Below the pieces are notes generated by a model. It saw only the letters and a list, made by a program, of their open reading frames with translations. It was not told the origin of the DNA and made no database searches. A stretch of DNA of 64,000 bases from Diphasiastrum complanatum (taxonomy: Eukaryota; Streptophyta; Lycopodiopsida; Lycopodiales; Lycopodiaceae). Below, one piece after another: positions 49,642 through 60,639 of the stretch. The position numbers and the translations under genes are program-made. Where the stretch lies: the NCBI GenBank assembly GCA_029204225.1, contig CM055095.1:33393803-33457802 (forward strand), read 5' to 3'. Within the stretch, counting starts at the first letter, position 1. The number at the start of each line of letters is the position of its first letter.

Positions 49642-51931
49642 TTATCTTGATGTTCTCCTTGGCTTTTGACTTGATGAAGGTCCATCATCACCACCATCCA
49701 AAGTAGGTTCCTTTTCATCAACATCAAGAATGCTAGATCTATCCACATCACAATCAATCATGCTTGAAGACACTTTTGGAATGCTCCCCTCATCAAATAT
49801 GACATCTCTACCAACAATCACTTTGTTAGTAGAAGGAATGTAAACCTTGTAGGCTTTACTCACTTCACTATATCCAACAAAAATACCTCTTCTTGAAGAT
49901 GGATCCTCTTTGGTCCTATCATCAAGAGTAATGTTGACATAGCATGTGCATCCAAAGGTTGTTAAAAAGTTGACACTCGGCCTCCTCTTGAATAGCATCT
50001 CAAAAGGTGTCCTTCCATCCAAAATAGCACTCGGCCACCTATTGCACAAGAAATTGACACACAACAAAGCTTGATCCCAAAATGGTTTGTCAAGATTAGC
50101 ACTTAACCTCATAGCTTTAGCACTTTCACATAAAGTCCTATTCTTCCTTTCAACCACTCCATTTTGTTGTGGGGTCCTTGATGTTGTATACTCCCTCTTG
50201 ATCCCATGCTCATCACAAAAGGCCTTGAACTTGTTAGATATGTACTCACCACCATTGTCACCTCTTAAGCACTTGATCTTTGTGGAGAATTAGTTCTCCC
50301 TTGCATTCTTGAACTTGACAAAGACATCATACACTTCATCCTTGCTCTTTAGTAGATAGACCCAACAAAATCTACTAAAATCATCAATGAATGCTACATA
50401 CATCTTAACTCCACTATTGCTAATTGTAGTAAATCCATGAATATTTGAATGTACAAGTTGAAAAGGCTTTGTAGATCTAGAAATAGATCTAGTATAAGGT
50501 AGTCTATGTGACTTAGACAAAGAACAAGACTCACAAGCATGCTTGACATCACTTAAGGAGCTTGGAAGACCAATCGTTACCTCCAATGACTTGAAGTTGA
50601 GGTGTCTCATCCTTTTGTGCCAAACCTCTTGAATAAGTATTTGCTCCCTTGCAACACATCCAACTTGGTTAGCAATAACATAAGCATCTAGTTTGAACAA
50701 CTTCCTTTGCCTTTTATCTTTTCCAATCAAGACATCCTTTCTTTTGATCAAACAAGCATCTCCATCAAACTCCACCTTGAGGACTTTACTTAGCATTTGG
50801 CTCACACTAAGAAAATTCTTGGTAATAGATGGAATAAACAAGACATCCTCCAAATGAACTTTCCTATTTGTAGAGAGAGAGAAAAAAAATTGTGCCAATC
50901 CCTTTGATTGCACACTCATCGTCATTGGCCATGCAGATCACCCTCTTGTCACCTCCATATGCCAACAAAGAAGTGAAGTACTATTTGTGAAAGGTCATGT
51001 GTGAACTTGCTTCACTATCAATCCACCAAGGATCTAGATCTCCATCATTAGCAAGCATACATGAAGACATCACAAAAACATCATCATTTGCATCTGAACA
51101 TCCAAACCATCCTCATCAAGAGTTAGATTACCTTGCTTGTCTCCTTGATCTCTCTTTTCTTCTTGTAACACTCACTTGCAAAGTGTCATTTGATGCCACA
51201 ATAGAAGCACTTGAGCTTTGATCTATCCTTCTTTTTGCTACTTGAAGAAGCATCCACTTGACTTGCCCTTTAGACCACTTACTTTTGATTTTGCCCTTGA
51301 ATTTGCCCTTTGTGAACATAGCATTCTCTTGAAGTGTCAATGTAGATCCACCTCTTGCTTGAAGCCGCATATTCCTCATTGATCAAGATCTCTTGAAGAT
51401 CCATCAAACTTGGCAAAGTCTTTTGAATAACAATACTTTGAACAATGCTAGCATGAGCATCCAACAAGCCATGAAGAATTACTTGAATAAGCTCTCCTTC
51501 CTTAATGCTTTCATCAATGCAAGCCAACTCATCATTCAATGCTTTCATTCTCAAAACAAAAGTACTTGGACTTTCTCCATTCTTTTGCAAACAAAAAAAG
51601 ATTTGCCTTTTTAAAGTCAACACTCTAGAAGTAGACTTGGATTCATAAAGCTTCTTAAATGAATTCCAAGCTTCCAAAGATGATGTGCACTTACCAACTT
51701 CCTTGAGAAGTTCATTGGTAACATTCATCTTTATCATGTGTAGAGCCTTCTTGGCTCTCTTGTCATGCCTCATTTAATCTTGTTGTATTGCTGGTCTCTC
51801 CTCCAAACCTACAACAATATTCAAAACATCATTCATCTCAAGAGGTGACTCCATCCTCACTTTTCACAATGAATAGTTAATTGATGTAAGCCTATCATTG
51901 GCATCCAACATGACTCCAATTGAGGTTGCCA
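49642..51931 (-). pseudogene. Copia B gag, protease and integrase
   Basis: Gag starts at 51931 (MATSIGVMLDANDRLTS). A TGA for Trp follows in the SIWKVRMES motif, and the open frame from 51773 has LHMIKMNVTNELLKEV and LIQVILHGL. The protease motif is changed to WWIDSEASSH (complement near 51010). The pre-integrase has VWHKRMRHLN and CESCSLSK. In the integrase the first Asp is replaced by Asn (HSNIHG, 50443-50445), FIDDFSRFCW is intact, and C-terminal MVERKNRTLCE to GYSEVSKAYKVYIPS occupies 49642-50157. Confidence 0.9.
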
Positions 51932-53060
51932 TGTAGCAATGACTTGATCTTCTCTTTCAACCTGTTTCAATGCACAAAGCACTCCTTTGAACAACAACAA
52001 ATGCTTTCAAAAGAAATCACCAAGATTTGAAACTATCTCACAAATTCTCTTCTAGCACTTATCAAAGCAAATCAACAGATATAATCATGGAATCTTGATC
52101 AACCTATGATCTATCCTCAATCTAATGACTTTTGCCACTTCCTAAGATTGAAACACACTCAAATGAAGTCCAGCAATCTCACCATCTAGAGATCCAATCA
52201 AAATTAGAGTTTTGACAAAATCACAAAAAAATTGACTATTCCAAATCTACATGCAAATGCTGAAAATTTGATATGCAATCTATAAGCCACCACTTAGGCT
52301 AATCCAATGATCCAATAATCGGCCAAATCCAATATGTGAATTGAAAAATCGGAATTGATCAAGTATATTGACCTATATAGTGTTTTGATCTACAAAAAAT
52401 CCAATCTACAAAAGCAAAAAATCTGATTTTGGTGTAAAATCCTCTCTAGCATGCTCTAGACTTGATATCTTCACCACATCATTGATATATCTGATTTCCT
52501 CCATAATAACCTGAAACACAAGCTCTGATACCATGTGAAAGATTTCAAATCATTATGATCCAATCTACTTGAATGATCTTTGGTTAGAAATACACCACCA
52601 ATCTCACCAATGTAGAAAAATCAACATCTACACAAAATGAGATGCAAACACTAATAGAACTTTATCAAACTTGAATGAAATGAAAAGCTACTATTGCTGT
52701 CCGTACAAAACCAGCAAGCTACTGTATTTCACACGCGTGGATCCAAAAATAACAAATATAGACCATTCTACACATAGAATTGCAAGCAATCACCAAGATA
52801 GTGCACCAATGGATAGTAGAACCCAAGAGAACCATGTATAAGCATGAAATGAGATAAAGAAGAGAGAAGATTGCTCACTCCACGAGTTACATCCTTTTAT
52901 AACAAGTCCAAACCCTATTTGGCCACTTGGATTTTCCACCAAAATGCTAACCCTACTAATTTTGGGTCTAGATTCAATGTACCCATCCTCTTCCAGCATA
53001 CATACATACAAGCGATCACCAATTCATATGCCATGTGGGCTATTTATCCGTCTCGTAAGT
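51932..53060 (-). repeat. Copia B leader, primer site and 5' LTR
   Basis: Leader 51932-52520, then the primer site complement agctctgatacca (52521-52533). The LTR starts at 52534 (tgtgaaagatttcaaatc) and matches the complement of the 18626-19270 LTR through the ...tggttctcttgggttctactatcc part. The outer end near 53060 is diffuse. Confidence 0.8.
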
Positions 53061-53923
53061 AAATCGCAAAACTAAACCAACATATTCATAAGGCTGATGT
53101 GGCTTTGGGAGCAATATTGATGCAATCCATATAATAGGCACTAAAAACCCCTAAATTCAAATAGGGTCTTTGAATCCAAAATATTGAGGGGGAAATGAGG
53201 CTAGAGTACAAGAGGGAGAGCAATAGAGAGCAGTGATGATGAGAGAAATAGCTAGTAAAACTCATCACAAACAAAGGATTTTTTTTTTCCTTTCATGGTT
53301 GAAAAATGATCTTGTTGCAATCATTAAGATTTGAAGCACATTTTCAGTACACATTTCTTCATAGTGCTATGAAGCAAACTACATATACCTAGCTCTCAAT
53401 TGCATAGTCGCAAAGAGTGAAAAGGGCCACAGATCAATTCGGTTATAATAAAGGAGCTTCTAACTAGATACACAAAACTAAAATTTGAAAAGAGTAAAGG
53501 AGGAAGCTAGGCATACTCGTGAAGCCATTGAGGGTGGAGAGTAAGAGAAATCAAACAATAGTTGCATGGGAGGCAGGCTATAGACGTGATCGCAAGCACA
53601 TTGTAGGAGCGTGAGGTAAGAGAAGATGCGTCCTTGATAAAGAGCAGGGGGGAGATGATCCGCCAGATGCTCGCATTCGAAGATAGCAATTCTGAGCCTC
53701 TTCTCCATAGCTTCAAGCATATGAAATAGAAAAGAAAAATAAGTAGAAGAAAAATTCATGAAAGCATTTAGCTACCTGATGAACGGGAGAATTGGGCAGT
53801 GTTGTCGCCCTGAGGCCAGAGGGGGGATAGTCACATAGCGCGACTTTGGAATCGGAAGCCGAGATGGGGGGTGGCCTTGAAGCACCTTGAAGCGAGTATT
53901 CAAATGCATGACCCCAGCTCACC
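53061..53923 (-). other. Possible downstream exons or 3' region of the 53.9-kb gene
   Basis: Two minus-strand stretches look exon-like. At 53790-53915, HAFEYSLQGASRPPPISAS ends at VHQ followed by a gtagct donor. At 53500-53720, MEKRLRIAIFECEHLADHLP is followed by FSYLTLLQCACDHV. Neither matches a domain I know, and reading frames do not join without assumption. The copia B LTR cuts in at about 53060. Confidence 0.3.
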
Positions 53924-54487
53924 CTAATTCTGTGCTTCTATCGGAGTCGACTTGCTATCCCCTCCCAATACACTCTCTATCTCTGCAACAGTATGTGAAA
54001 CAATTTCTGACCTTTTTGGTTTCTCATTGGCACCGCCGAACTGCGCCGAGGGAGAATTCATGGCCCCTTCTAGCAGACTGGAGAAGGAAAACGGCTTGCC
54101 CTCAGCATCTAGCTCTGACATGAAGCTAGGGGTGAGACTCGAGTGGCATGGGGCTGGGAAACATGTCTGAGGTTCTGAGAAGGGCCTTCTGGGGGGCAGA
54201 GTGAGCTGCAGTCTGGAGGCCATGGGCTTGCGCATCATCACACTGCCTTCTGTGGAGTCTTTCTTTTTCTGTTCAGCCTCCATTAGTCTCAGATCCTCAG
54301 CCCTGAGGCAACTTCTTTGCAAATCCAGCTTATTGTGTGAGAAAATAGACAATAAATGTTGCGTGGACTGTCCACCATCGCCTCCAGAGGTGGGTGCTAA
54401 GCCAGCTGATGAGCAAGCACAAGCAGGCAAGCTGCAGCAGGCACATTGCAAAAATCCAAGGAATTGTTTGTTTCTGTTACGATGCAA
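53924..54487 (-). CDS. Hypothetical protein, 187 codons, possible host gene
   Basis: An ATG at 54487 opens a GC-richer, unbroken frame unlike the surrounding repeats. The N-terminus is Cys-rich (FLQCACCSLPACACSSAG). The middle is basic/Ser-rich, and near residues 130-150 it reads FMSELDAEGKPFSFSSLLEG. The stop TAG is followed two bases later by GTGAGC, a good splice donor, so the true protein may continue into later exons. The FSSLLEGAMNSP stretch loosely recalls N-terminal segments of group I WRKY factors, but no WRKYGQK domain is present in the window, so this is only a hint. The opposite-strand frames are shadows. Confidence 0.5.
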   Translation of the reverse strand: MHRNRNKQFLGFLQCACCSLPACACSSAGLAPTSGGDGGQSTQHLLSIFSHNKLDLQRSCLRAEDLRLMEAEQKKKDSTEGSVMMRKPMASRLQLTLPPRRPFSEPQTCFPAPCHSSLTPSFMSELDAEGKPFSFSSLLEGAMNSPSAQFGGANEKPKRSEIVSHTVAEIESVLGGDSKSTPIEAQN

Positions 54488-55560
54488 ATGTCACTAACGG
54501 GGGCTTGCTTTTACAACAATATTGAGACAAATTTTACTGAATCTACTTAGTGTGATGGCATTAGCGCTGAACTAATCTTTTGGAAATTACTTTGCATAGT
54601 GAATTTGCATGTTCTTCATGAAAATATCAGTTCGTTTAGGATTGTCGGCATAGCACCTTTGAATTTGCAAAAAAAGCGATGATATACACACATAAAAGAT
54701 AGACGTTAAACTTTAAAAAGCAGGTTGTGGTTACAATGTCAGTAGTGATAGGGCATTTGCCATGCAAGTCATACCACCCTCAGAAGAAAAGACATTTTCT
54801 ACTTAGAATTTACACTCTTATGTCATTCTTCTCAACTGAAACCGAAGATAAACATCATGAAATGTGATGCTTTACCAGAAAGAAAAATACTTGACCACAC
54901 ATTTCATTGGGCGAAAAGAGAAAGACAAACAGATAAATTCAGTGCATTTAATGTGAAATAGCAGTGAGCACACATGTTATGGAAACCTGTGTCTGGTTTG
55001 ATAAAGCTTTATACATCCCATCAATGAAGCAGGACCGACGTGGAAGCAACAACGTACCTCCTAGTTGCAATGAAGCTTTTAGTCCTTGAGAATTCAAAAG
55101 CAAAATTGTATGCACGGCAGGGCAAAATTTTCAAAAGCAAATCAATCCGAACAAAAGAAATGGAAACAACCTATGGGATAGAATGGTTGACGGACACTTT
55201 TTAAAGATTATAACCCTTTGCTTTTTAAAGATTATAACTCTTTGCTGGTGTTGGTGCCGGTGCTTGTGGCTTTTCTTGATGACCTGCAGGAAATCTGAAC
55301 AATATGTGTTTGGAAAATCACAAACGGATGAGACACAATGAGAGATGTCTACAGCACAGTGTTTTGTAGAGTTAAAGACTCAATCCGAGGTGATTGACAC
55401 AGACGTCAGAAATGTTTCGAATGAGAAAAGCAAATTGATGGAGCACAGATCAGCAGGGTAAAAGCAAAAGAGGAAGATTTGTGCTTTTCGGATAGTGTTT
55501 TTGCGAGGTGGCATGAAAATACTTTATTTCTCTTAGAGGCAGACAGGAGAGAGATGGAGC

Positions 55561-55563
<3 letters not shown>
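54488..55563 (-). other. Upstream/5' UTR-intron region of the 53.9-kb gene
   Basis: No separate gene is certain. A minus-strand piece at about 55214-55273 after a tgcag acceptor reads GHQEKPQAPAPTPAKSYNL and stops, and could be a short exon. A 24-bp unit (ctttttaaagattataac.ctttg) is repeated in tandem at about 55195-55243. Confidence 0.35.
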
Positions 55564-55605
<42 letters not shown>

Positions 55606-55702
55606 ATTTGAATTTAGAGGGAGGGAAGGAATGGGGGAGGATGCATACATGCATGGGTAGGAGGAGGATGTATGCATGGGCATCTCTTCCCATGCATGCA
55701 TG
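55564..55702 (-). promoter_or_regulatory. Putative promoter with (CT)n and RY (CATGCATG) motifs
   Basis: A GA/CT tract at 55566-55602 is followed within 100 bp by a cluster of ATGCATG motifs (about 55642-55700, including catgcatgcatg). RY elements are B3-factor sites of seed-type promoters. Orientation fits transcription toward 54487. This is inferred from motif content only. Confidence 0.35.
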
Positions 55703-55786
55703 TAAAAAAATTTAATAATTTTTTTTTTTTTAAAGCACACACGATAAGAGGATGCACCTATGCATAGGCACAAATGTGACACACAA

Positions 55787-55791
55787 ATATA

Positions 55792-55826
<35 letters not shown>
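55787..55826. repeat. (AT)n microsatellite
   Basis: About 20 AT units with one interruption, next to a gypsy RT scrap. Confidence 0.9.
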
Positions 55827-55828
<2 letters not shown>

Positions 55829-55849
55829 TCAAACTAGAATTTATTTACA

Positions 55850-55947
55850 CGATGTGCAAAAGATTGATTTTTGGACAAGATACGATTATTATGAGTTTTT
55901 AGTACTTTCTTTTGGGTTGGCGAATGCACCTATTTCATTTCAATAGA
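55850..55947 (+). pseudogene. Small gypsy reverse-transcriptase scrap
   Basis: Reads FWTRYDYYEFLVLSFGLANA then PISFQ, the conserved gypsy RT block just before the LMN/FLDDI region. About 30 codons remain. Confidence 0.75.
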
Positions 55948-56399
55948 TGAAAGCCAAAAAGAAAAGAAACATAACATTGAAACGAAGAAGAAATATAAAA
56001 GGCGTTGGAGAACGACGAATCTTTGGAGCCTTTACCTTCAAATTGCTCTTGTAAATGGGTTTTTGATACGATGCTAAAAGCATCCAAAAACGGAGAAGAA
56101 GTGACCGAATTAGAATGGGAATTTGTTCGTGGATGTGGATGAAAGGTTAGTGTGGTGGCTCGTATTACGATGATGATTACTCAGAGGCTTGTCAATCAAA
56201 TCAATTTAAATATCCATCAGTCATCAAAATGATTAGTCCATATCGAATTAACCAGAACTAATTTCAAATAAAGTATGGTCACATCTACAATTAATCACAC
56301 TTCTACCATTTAATGCTGAAATTGACAACATTAAGCTTTAAATATAAGTCCTTTTTTATATCCAATAATTATAATTTTGAAAAATTCCAAAGGCCAAAT
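55948..56399. other. Gene-free stretch
   Basis: AT-rich and without recognisable domain. It leads into the palindromic array that precedes the unknown gene at 56996. Confidence 0.4.
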
Positions 56400-56990
56400 T
56401 TTCACCCGATAGCTAATCAACGCGCATATAAAGCATTTGACAACCATAGTATGTATTCTTGCACGCTCATCCGATATTGGACGCAATATGAATGATCAGA
56501 GCTTGATTCGATAGATTCCGCGTAACTTTGGCCAATATGAAGAGTCTTTCAAATCAAGCTTTGATCATGCATATAGGGTCCAATAGTTTCAAAATTTTCG
56601 ATAATATTTTGGCCCTGGAATAGCGATTCAAAGCGCGCAGTCCAAATACAGGCTGTAGATCACTATTCGTTATTTGACAAATGTATGGCTGTGATCAACA
56701 GGAAATGGTTATAAATATGTGCACCACTTTCCGTATTTCGATTCCATAATCTTTTATTTTGAACTCTCTAGCCTTCTTGTTTTTCTTCATTCTCCCGATA
56801 TCGAATCGACGCGCGTCATCCCTTGATGTGCATGCTCATATTCATTCAGGCGCACTGAATCGATATCAGCCACTTCCGACCAGTGCTTTTCGAAAAAATT
56901 TATTCTCGGCCTTACCATATCGGATCAACGCACGCACTTTGCTTTATTCCTCTACTGATATTTATCTGACGCGTTGAACCGATATCGAAT
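56400..56990 (+). repeat. Array of CpG-rich, alternately oriented GATATCG/CGCG units with a TATA box
   Basis: CCGATATCGAATCGACGCG at 56795 is followed by an inverted version at 56849-56868, a direct version at 56918-56937 and another inverted version at 56970-56988. The period is about 120 bp. More diverged units lie at 56406-56425 and 56465-56520. TATAAATA at 56710-56717 suggests transcription starts near 56740, which places the last four units in the 5' UTR of the 56996 gene. Confidence 0.7.
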
Positions 56991-56995
56991 TCAAT

Positions 56996-58557
56996 ATGGC
57001 TAGTTCCTCCATGGCCTCAGATGACAAACTTATGGATTTTTTTAATACTAGTGACATTTCATCTGACAAATTAGAGTATTTTGCTAGTATTTTTTTTGTT
57101 CCCTTCGATATCGATAAGCTAGTTTATGAGAATCGTTATAATTTAATTTCTTATCTTGATAATTTTTCTTAGATTATTAGTACTCCTATCATGGATATAG
57201 ATAATTTTTGTTTCGTTCATTTTCGGGACCTTGTACATTCCCAACCATTCTCTAAGCATAAACACAATAGAAAGTACTCTAACCTGCATGACCATTTCAA
57301 AAGATATATATATTGTGATATCCACAAAAGAATATGTCGTCTTTTAATCAAAGGAATGGCTTTTGTGTTCTACATATCTGCTGAAGTTCCAGATGATGAT
57401 TTTGTTAAATCTTCAACTGTTCCATTGATCGAAGCATCTGCACCTGCTCCAGTTGATGTAAATGATGCAGATACTGGTATAGGGATTGAAGCTGAAGCTT
57501 CTATGGCTTCAGATTATCAAAAAACTCTCCCTCGTTCTATAATTCTCTCTGATTCTCTTCCATCTACATCTTCTATTAATCAATTAACTCTACTCAATGA
57601 TCCTTTATATTTTGCAAATAATGAATGTTATATTTTATTTAATGATATAGAAGATGTATTGAATCTGAGAGAGGATGAAATCCTCTCAATTTTTGCTCAA
57701 AATTTATCAGAATTTTCTGACATTGTTGATTACTCATATGATGACCTTGAAAGTGAGATAGATTATGATAAATATGGCAATTGAAAATCTGGCAATGAGG
57801 CCTTGGAGGCCATAATTGAAAAATCTAAAGCCTATGAAAAGACTTTGCCTATAGAGGAGGAATTTTTGGAATTTCGAAAAAGATATCCCCCTAGGGCTAG
57901 ATATATCCCCTCCAAAAATGTAGAGGCCATTGGAGGACATGACATCAGCAGAGCAAACGTCATTGATTACGATGATTATGATCTGGTAAGTAGATATTAT
58001 ATTGGTATTGATATTGTTCAGTTTTCTTATTTTTTATTCGTATTGATATTGTTAAGTTTTCTTATTGAGTTTGCAGTGTTATGTATCATTCTAAATTTAT
58101 TTTCTTTTCTCGTTTACAGGATGGTATTGAAATAGATGCCTTTGGTATGAGACATGGAGGCGTCCGAGGTGTATCAGGCAGGAGAAAAGATGTTTCTCTA
58201 TCTCATTATTTGAAAAACTTTCAAAATAATGAGGTTTGTATATATCATTCATCTTATAATCCATATGCAACCACTGTCATTATGGCCATCAAATCATTAT
58301 CAGTTTGTTTAGGAGGCCATAAGTACGCAAGAGGAACATATAAAATAATTTTTGTGAAGAGAGATTTGGCTATTAAGATATTGGGTTATACTCCCAATGA
58401 GACTACCAAAAGATCATCTGCAATGGCCATTTATTCGGGTTACATTGATATGAGCAAGAGGAAAAATTTAGAATTTTTGGATCCATATGAAAGGAGATTG
58501 TTCCTTCATGACAATACCATCCGTCTGAATCTTGAAGAGGATGATGATGATAATTAA
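56996..58557 (+). pseudogene. Unrecognised two-exon gene, interrupted by two stops
   Basis: One frame runs from ATG 56996 to a donor (ctg/gtaagt) near 57987, broken only by TAG 57170-57172 and TGA 57782-57784. An acceptor (tttacag/gat) near 58120 continues in phase to the TAA at 58557. That is about 475 codons in all. Visible features: a Ser/Asp-rich N-terminus, a His/Cys-rich stretch (VHSQPFSKHKHNRKY, IYCDIHKRICRLLIKG), an acidic middle, then a conserved-looking C-terminal domain (MRHGGVRGVSGRRKDVSL, IMAIKSLSVCLGGHKYARG, FVKRDLAIKILGYTPNE) and an acidic EEDDDDN tail. I know no matching family. It converges on the minus-strand gene 29 bp away. Confidence 0.6.
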
Positions 58558-58586
58558 ATAAATTTCTGTAATAGATTTTTGATATA

Positions 58587-60253
58587 TTACAAGGATCTCT
58601 CTTTTGTAATGAATTTGAATGCCTTTCGAAATATCGTAATACTTGGCGAGTTTTTAGCTTGATATCTAAATTGTGCTCTTCTGTAAAACCACTGAAAAAA
58701 TTGAACTAAATATTTATATCTTGAATCGTGTCCTCCATGATTTGTTGCTCTATGAAATGCTCCCCTTGCTTGCCAATGAGATTTTTCCATGCCTTGTGAT
58801 GACCAGATACTTAAGTTCTCATATTCCTTTGCAAAATAAGTTGCATGATGAAGAAGGAAGTGTTGCAAACAATAGTTTTAATTAGTTACATCAGTAGAAA
58901 AAAATATAAGCCTGAATGAGAAAAGTATCAGATAATGATATAGATTAGCACCATGTAATGAGTAACGTTGTCTTTTTCCCAACAATCATGTACAGATTTT
59001 ACAAATGTGGTGCAATGATTTTGCAAAGTCCTCATATCTTCTGATGATAGGTTTTCTTTCCTGATAACACCTATGAGTTTGTCTAAGTTGGTCCACACTT
59101 GCCCATTTTCCACTCAATTACTTCCTTCCAATGTTCGTGTGGCTTGAACAATTTCTCTCCAAATTTCGTATCTGACACTTGATTCTTTGCATGTGTGATT
59201 GGATAAAAATCTTCTTGCCTTAGCACCTCCAAGTGATGGCTTATTAGGAACGTTTCCTTTTTTTTCTGAGAGTCTGTCACTTTTTTCAATTGTGACATTC
59301 CCTTTTTGTAGTCCTGCATTTGACAGAACTATTTCCAACCTCCTAATTGCTGCTTTAGCCATTGACTCTGGTTTATGATTCCATGCTAGTAGAATATGCA
59401 GGTAAATTAGTTTTTCAATAATACGAACCTCAGCATGCAATGTGCATATGTGAACATATTTTAATGGAATTGGCAGAACTCTTTTCATATTTGGATCTTC
59501 AGCTTCTCATGTTGGGCCAGTGTTTGTTGATCGTCCCAAATTCATATTGTAGCAATCCTTCATGCAATAAAGACATGGATGCTTTGATGTTGCCCCATGA
59601 GAGACATTATACATACATTTTAATGTTTTCAAATCCCCTGCAAGGTGCCATTGAATTTGAAAACTTCCATGGTTTTCAATTGTAAATTTCTCACCCTCCA
59701 AATGTCTCTTTATAATCTCGCCATAGTTTGTTCTTGAAAATATCCATGATAGTATTTTATGGTCCTCTTTCAAGACCTGTAGAGAAACAAGTAATGCATC
59801 ACATGTCAATAAACACTGGCAAGGTATGAATTGTTAATATAGATATTCTAAATGAAAATTGAAATGTATACCTAGAATGCCACCAACCACCATATGTGAT
59901 TTTTCGATTGAACACTAAATGTCCGATCATTTGTATCTGAAATTTTGTTCATCAAATTGACACTCACACATTCCAACTTTTGACCCTTCATGATTTCAAA
60001 TTCATCCAATTTTATTACAATAATGATCTTTCTTTTATTTTGAAAATAATTTCTCTACGAGAAACAAAAATCAAGTACATGTCACTTTAGCACAATATTT
60101 TAACTTATAATGGTGTAGTTTTTTATGAACTAGAAAACATGCATGTTTATTACTTACCCTGTTAACTTGAGTAGTGTCTTCATCGCTAGACTGATCTGAA
60201 TGTAATTCATCTCGTTGTGATAAATTGCGTATATGCACAATTACAAAACACAA
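58587..60253 (-). pseudogene. Unrecognised multi-exon gene resembling a multi-copy transposon-like family
   Basis: Likely exons: about 60253-60165 (SQRDELHSDQSSDEDTTQVN, donor ggtaagt), 60061 to about 59872 (KLDEFEIMKGQKLE, SVQSKNHIWWL), 59776-58928, and 58868-58587. The third exon is one frame with two TGA stops (59507-59509 and 59114-59116). It reads FQIQWHLAGDLKTLKCMYN, then SHGATSKHPCLYCMKDC (a CxxC pair), LHAEVRIIEKLIYLH, GGAKARRFL, SVRYEIWRE. The last piece has FLLHHATYFAKEYENLSIWS, SQGMEKSHWQA and FHRATNHGG. This order resembles an uncharacterised eukaryotic family that I associate with high-copy mobile genes and, distantly, with the CxxC region of RAG1/Transib transposases. I could not verify this. 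Confidence 0.55.
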
Positions 60254-60639
60254 ATAACATATAATTATTGTATGATTCTCATATTTTAATTTTTATATAG
60301 TACTATTCTTATACATTGTCGCTTATATGATTCTTTTGCATCTTGGTGCAGACTCGAACTCTACATGCATATCTCTCTTCTTTTGTTAACACAGCGACAT
60401 CTTTGAACGTCGCAATGTGACATCCACGTAGGACGTCGCAATGCGACGTCCATGTCAAATCGGGTTTTCATATCGAAAAAATACGTTTCAGAATCCGGCA
60501 CATTGTGCCTGTCGGAATGCCACATTTTTTAAAGTCGTCGGATTCCGACGACCTTATAGCGACGTGTTTTTCCAACGTACGCAACGAATTAAAAAAAAAT
60601 TAAGCTCGTGATTCACATTGCAAATCGCGGCGGGTGTTG
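60254..60639. repeat. CpG-rich palindrome cluster upstream of the minus-strand gene
   Basis: Perfect hairpins follow one another: GACGTCGCAATGCGACGTC (near 60433-60451), GGCACATTGTGCC (near 60497-60509) and GTCGTCGGATTCCGACGAC (near 60535-60553). A near copy of the first unit (cgtcgcaatgtgacatcc) lies just before it. This could be promoter, terminal or subterminal repeats of a mobile unit. Confidence 0.7.

Larger units (their letters stand above)
47981..53060 (-). mobile_element. Ty1/copia B element, antisense, nearly complete but inactive
   Basis: Order on the minus strand: LTR 53060 (approximate) to 52534, primer site TGGTATCAGAGCT (52521-52533), leader, gag from 51931, protease, integrase, RT, RNase H ending at 47995, and a 19-bp 3' LTR stub at 47981-47999. 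Stops and frameshifts are scattered, so it is a pseudo-element, but domain order is complete. Its pieces recur at 18.3, 22.7, 30.2 and 37.7 kb. Confidence 0.9.

Noticed and set aside
53924-54487. Firm WRKY assignment for the 187-codon frame
   Set aside because: Only a short FSSLLEGAM-type segment is suggestive; the defining WRKY domain is not in the window.
59083-59319. Lys-rich 78-codon minus-strand frame
   Set aside because: It is a shifted shadow of the main exon 59776-58928, whose frame is continuous on both sides.
57170-59509. TGA recoding or readthrough in the convergent gene pair
   Set aside because: Three of four in-frame stops are TGA, but CGA-to-TGA or TGG-to-TGA decay explains this, as it does in the copia gags here.
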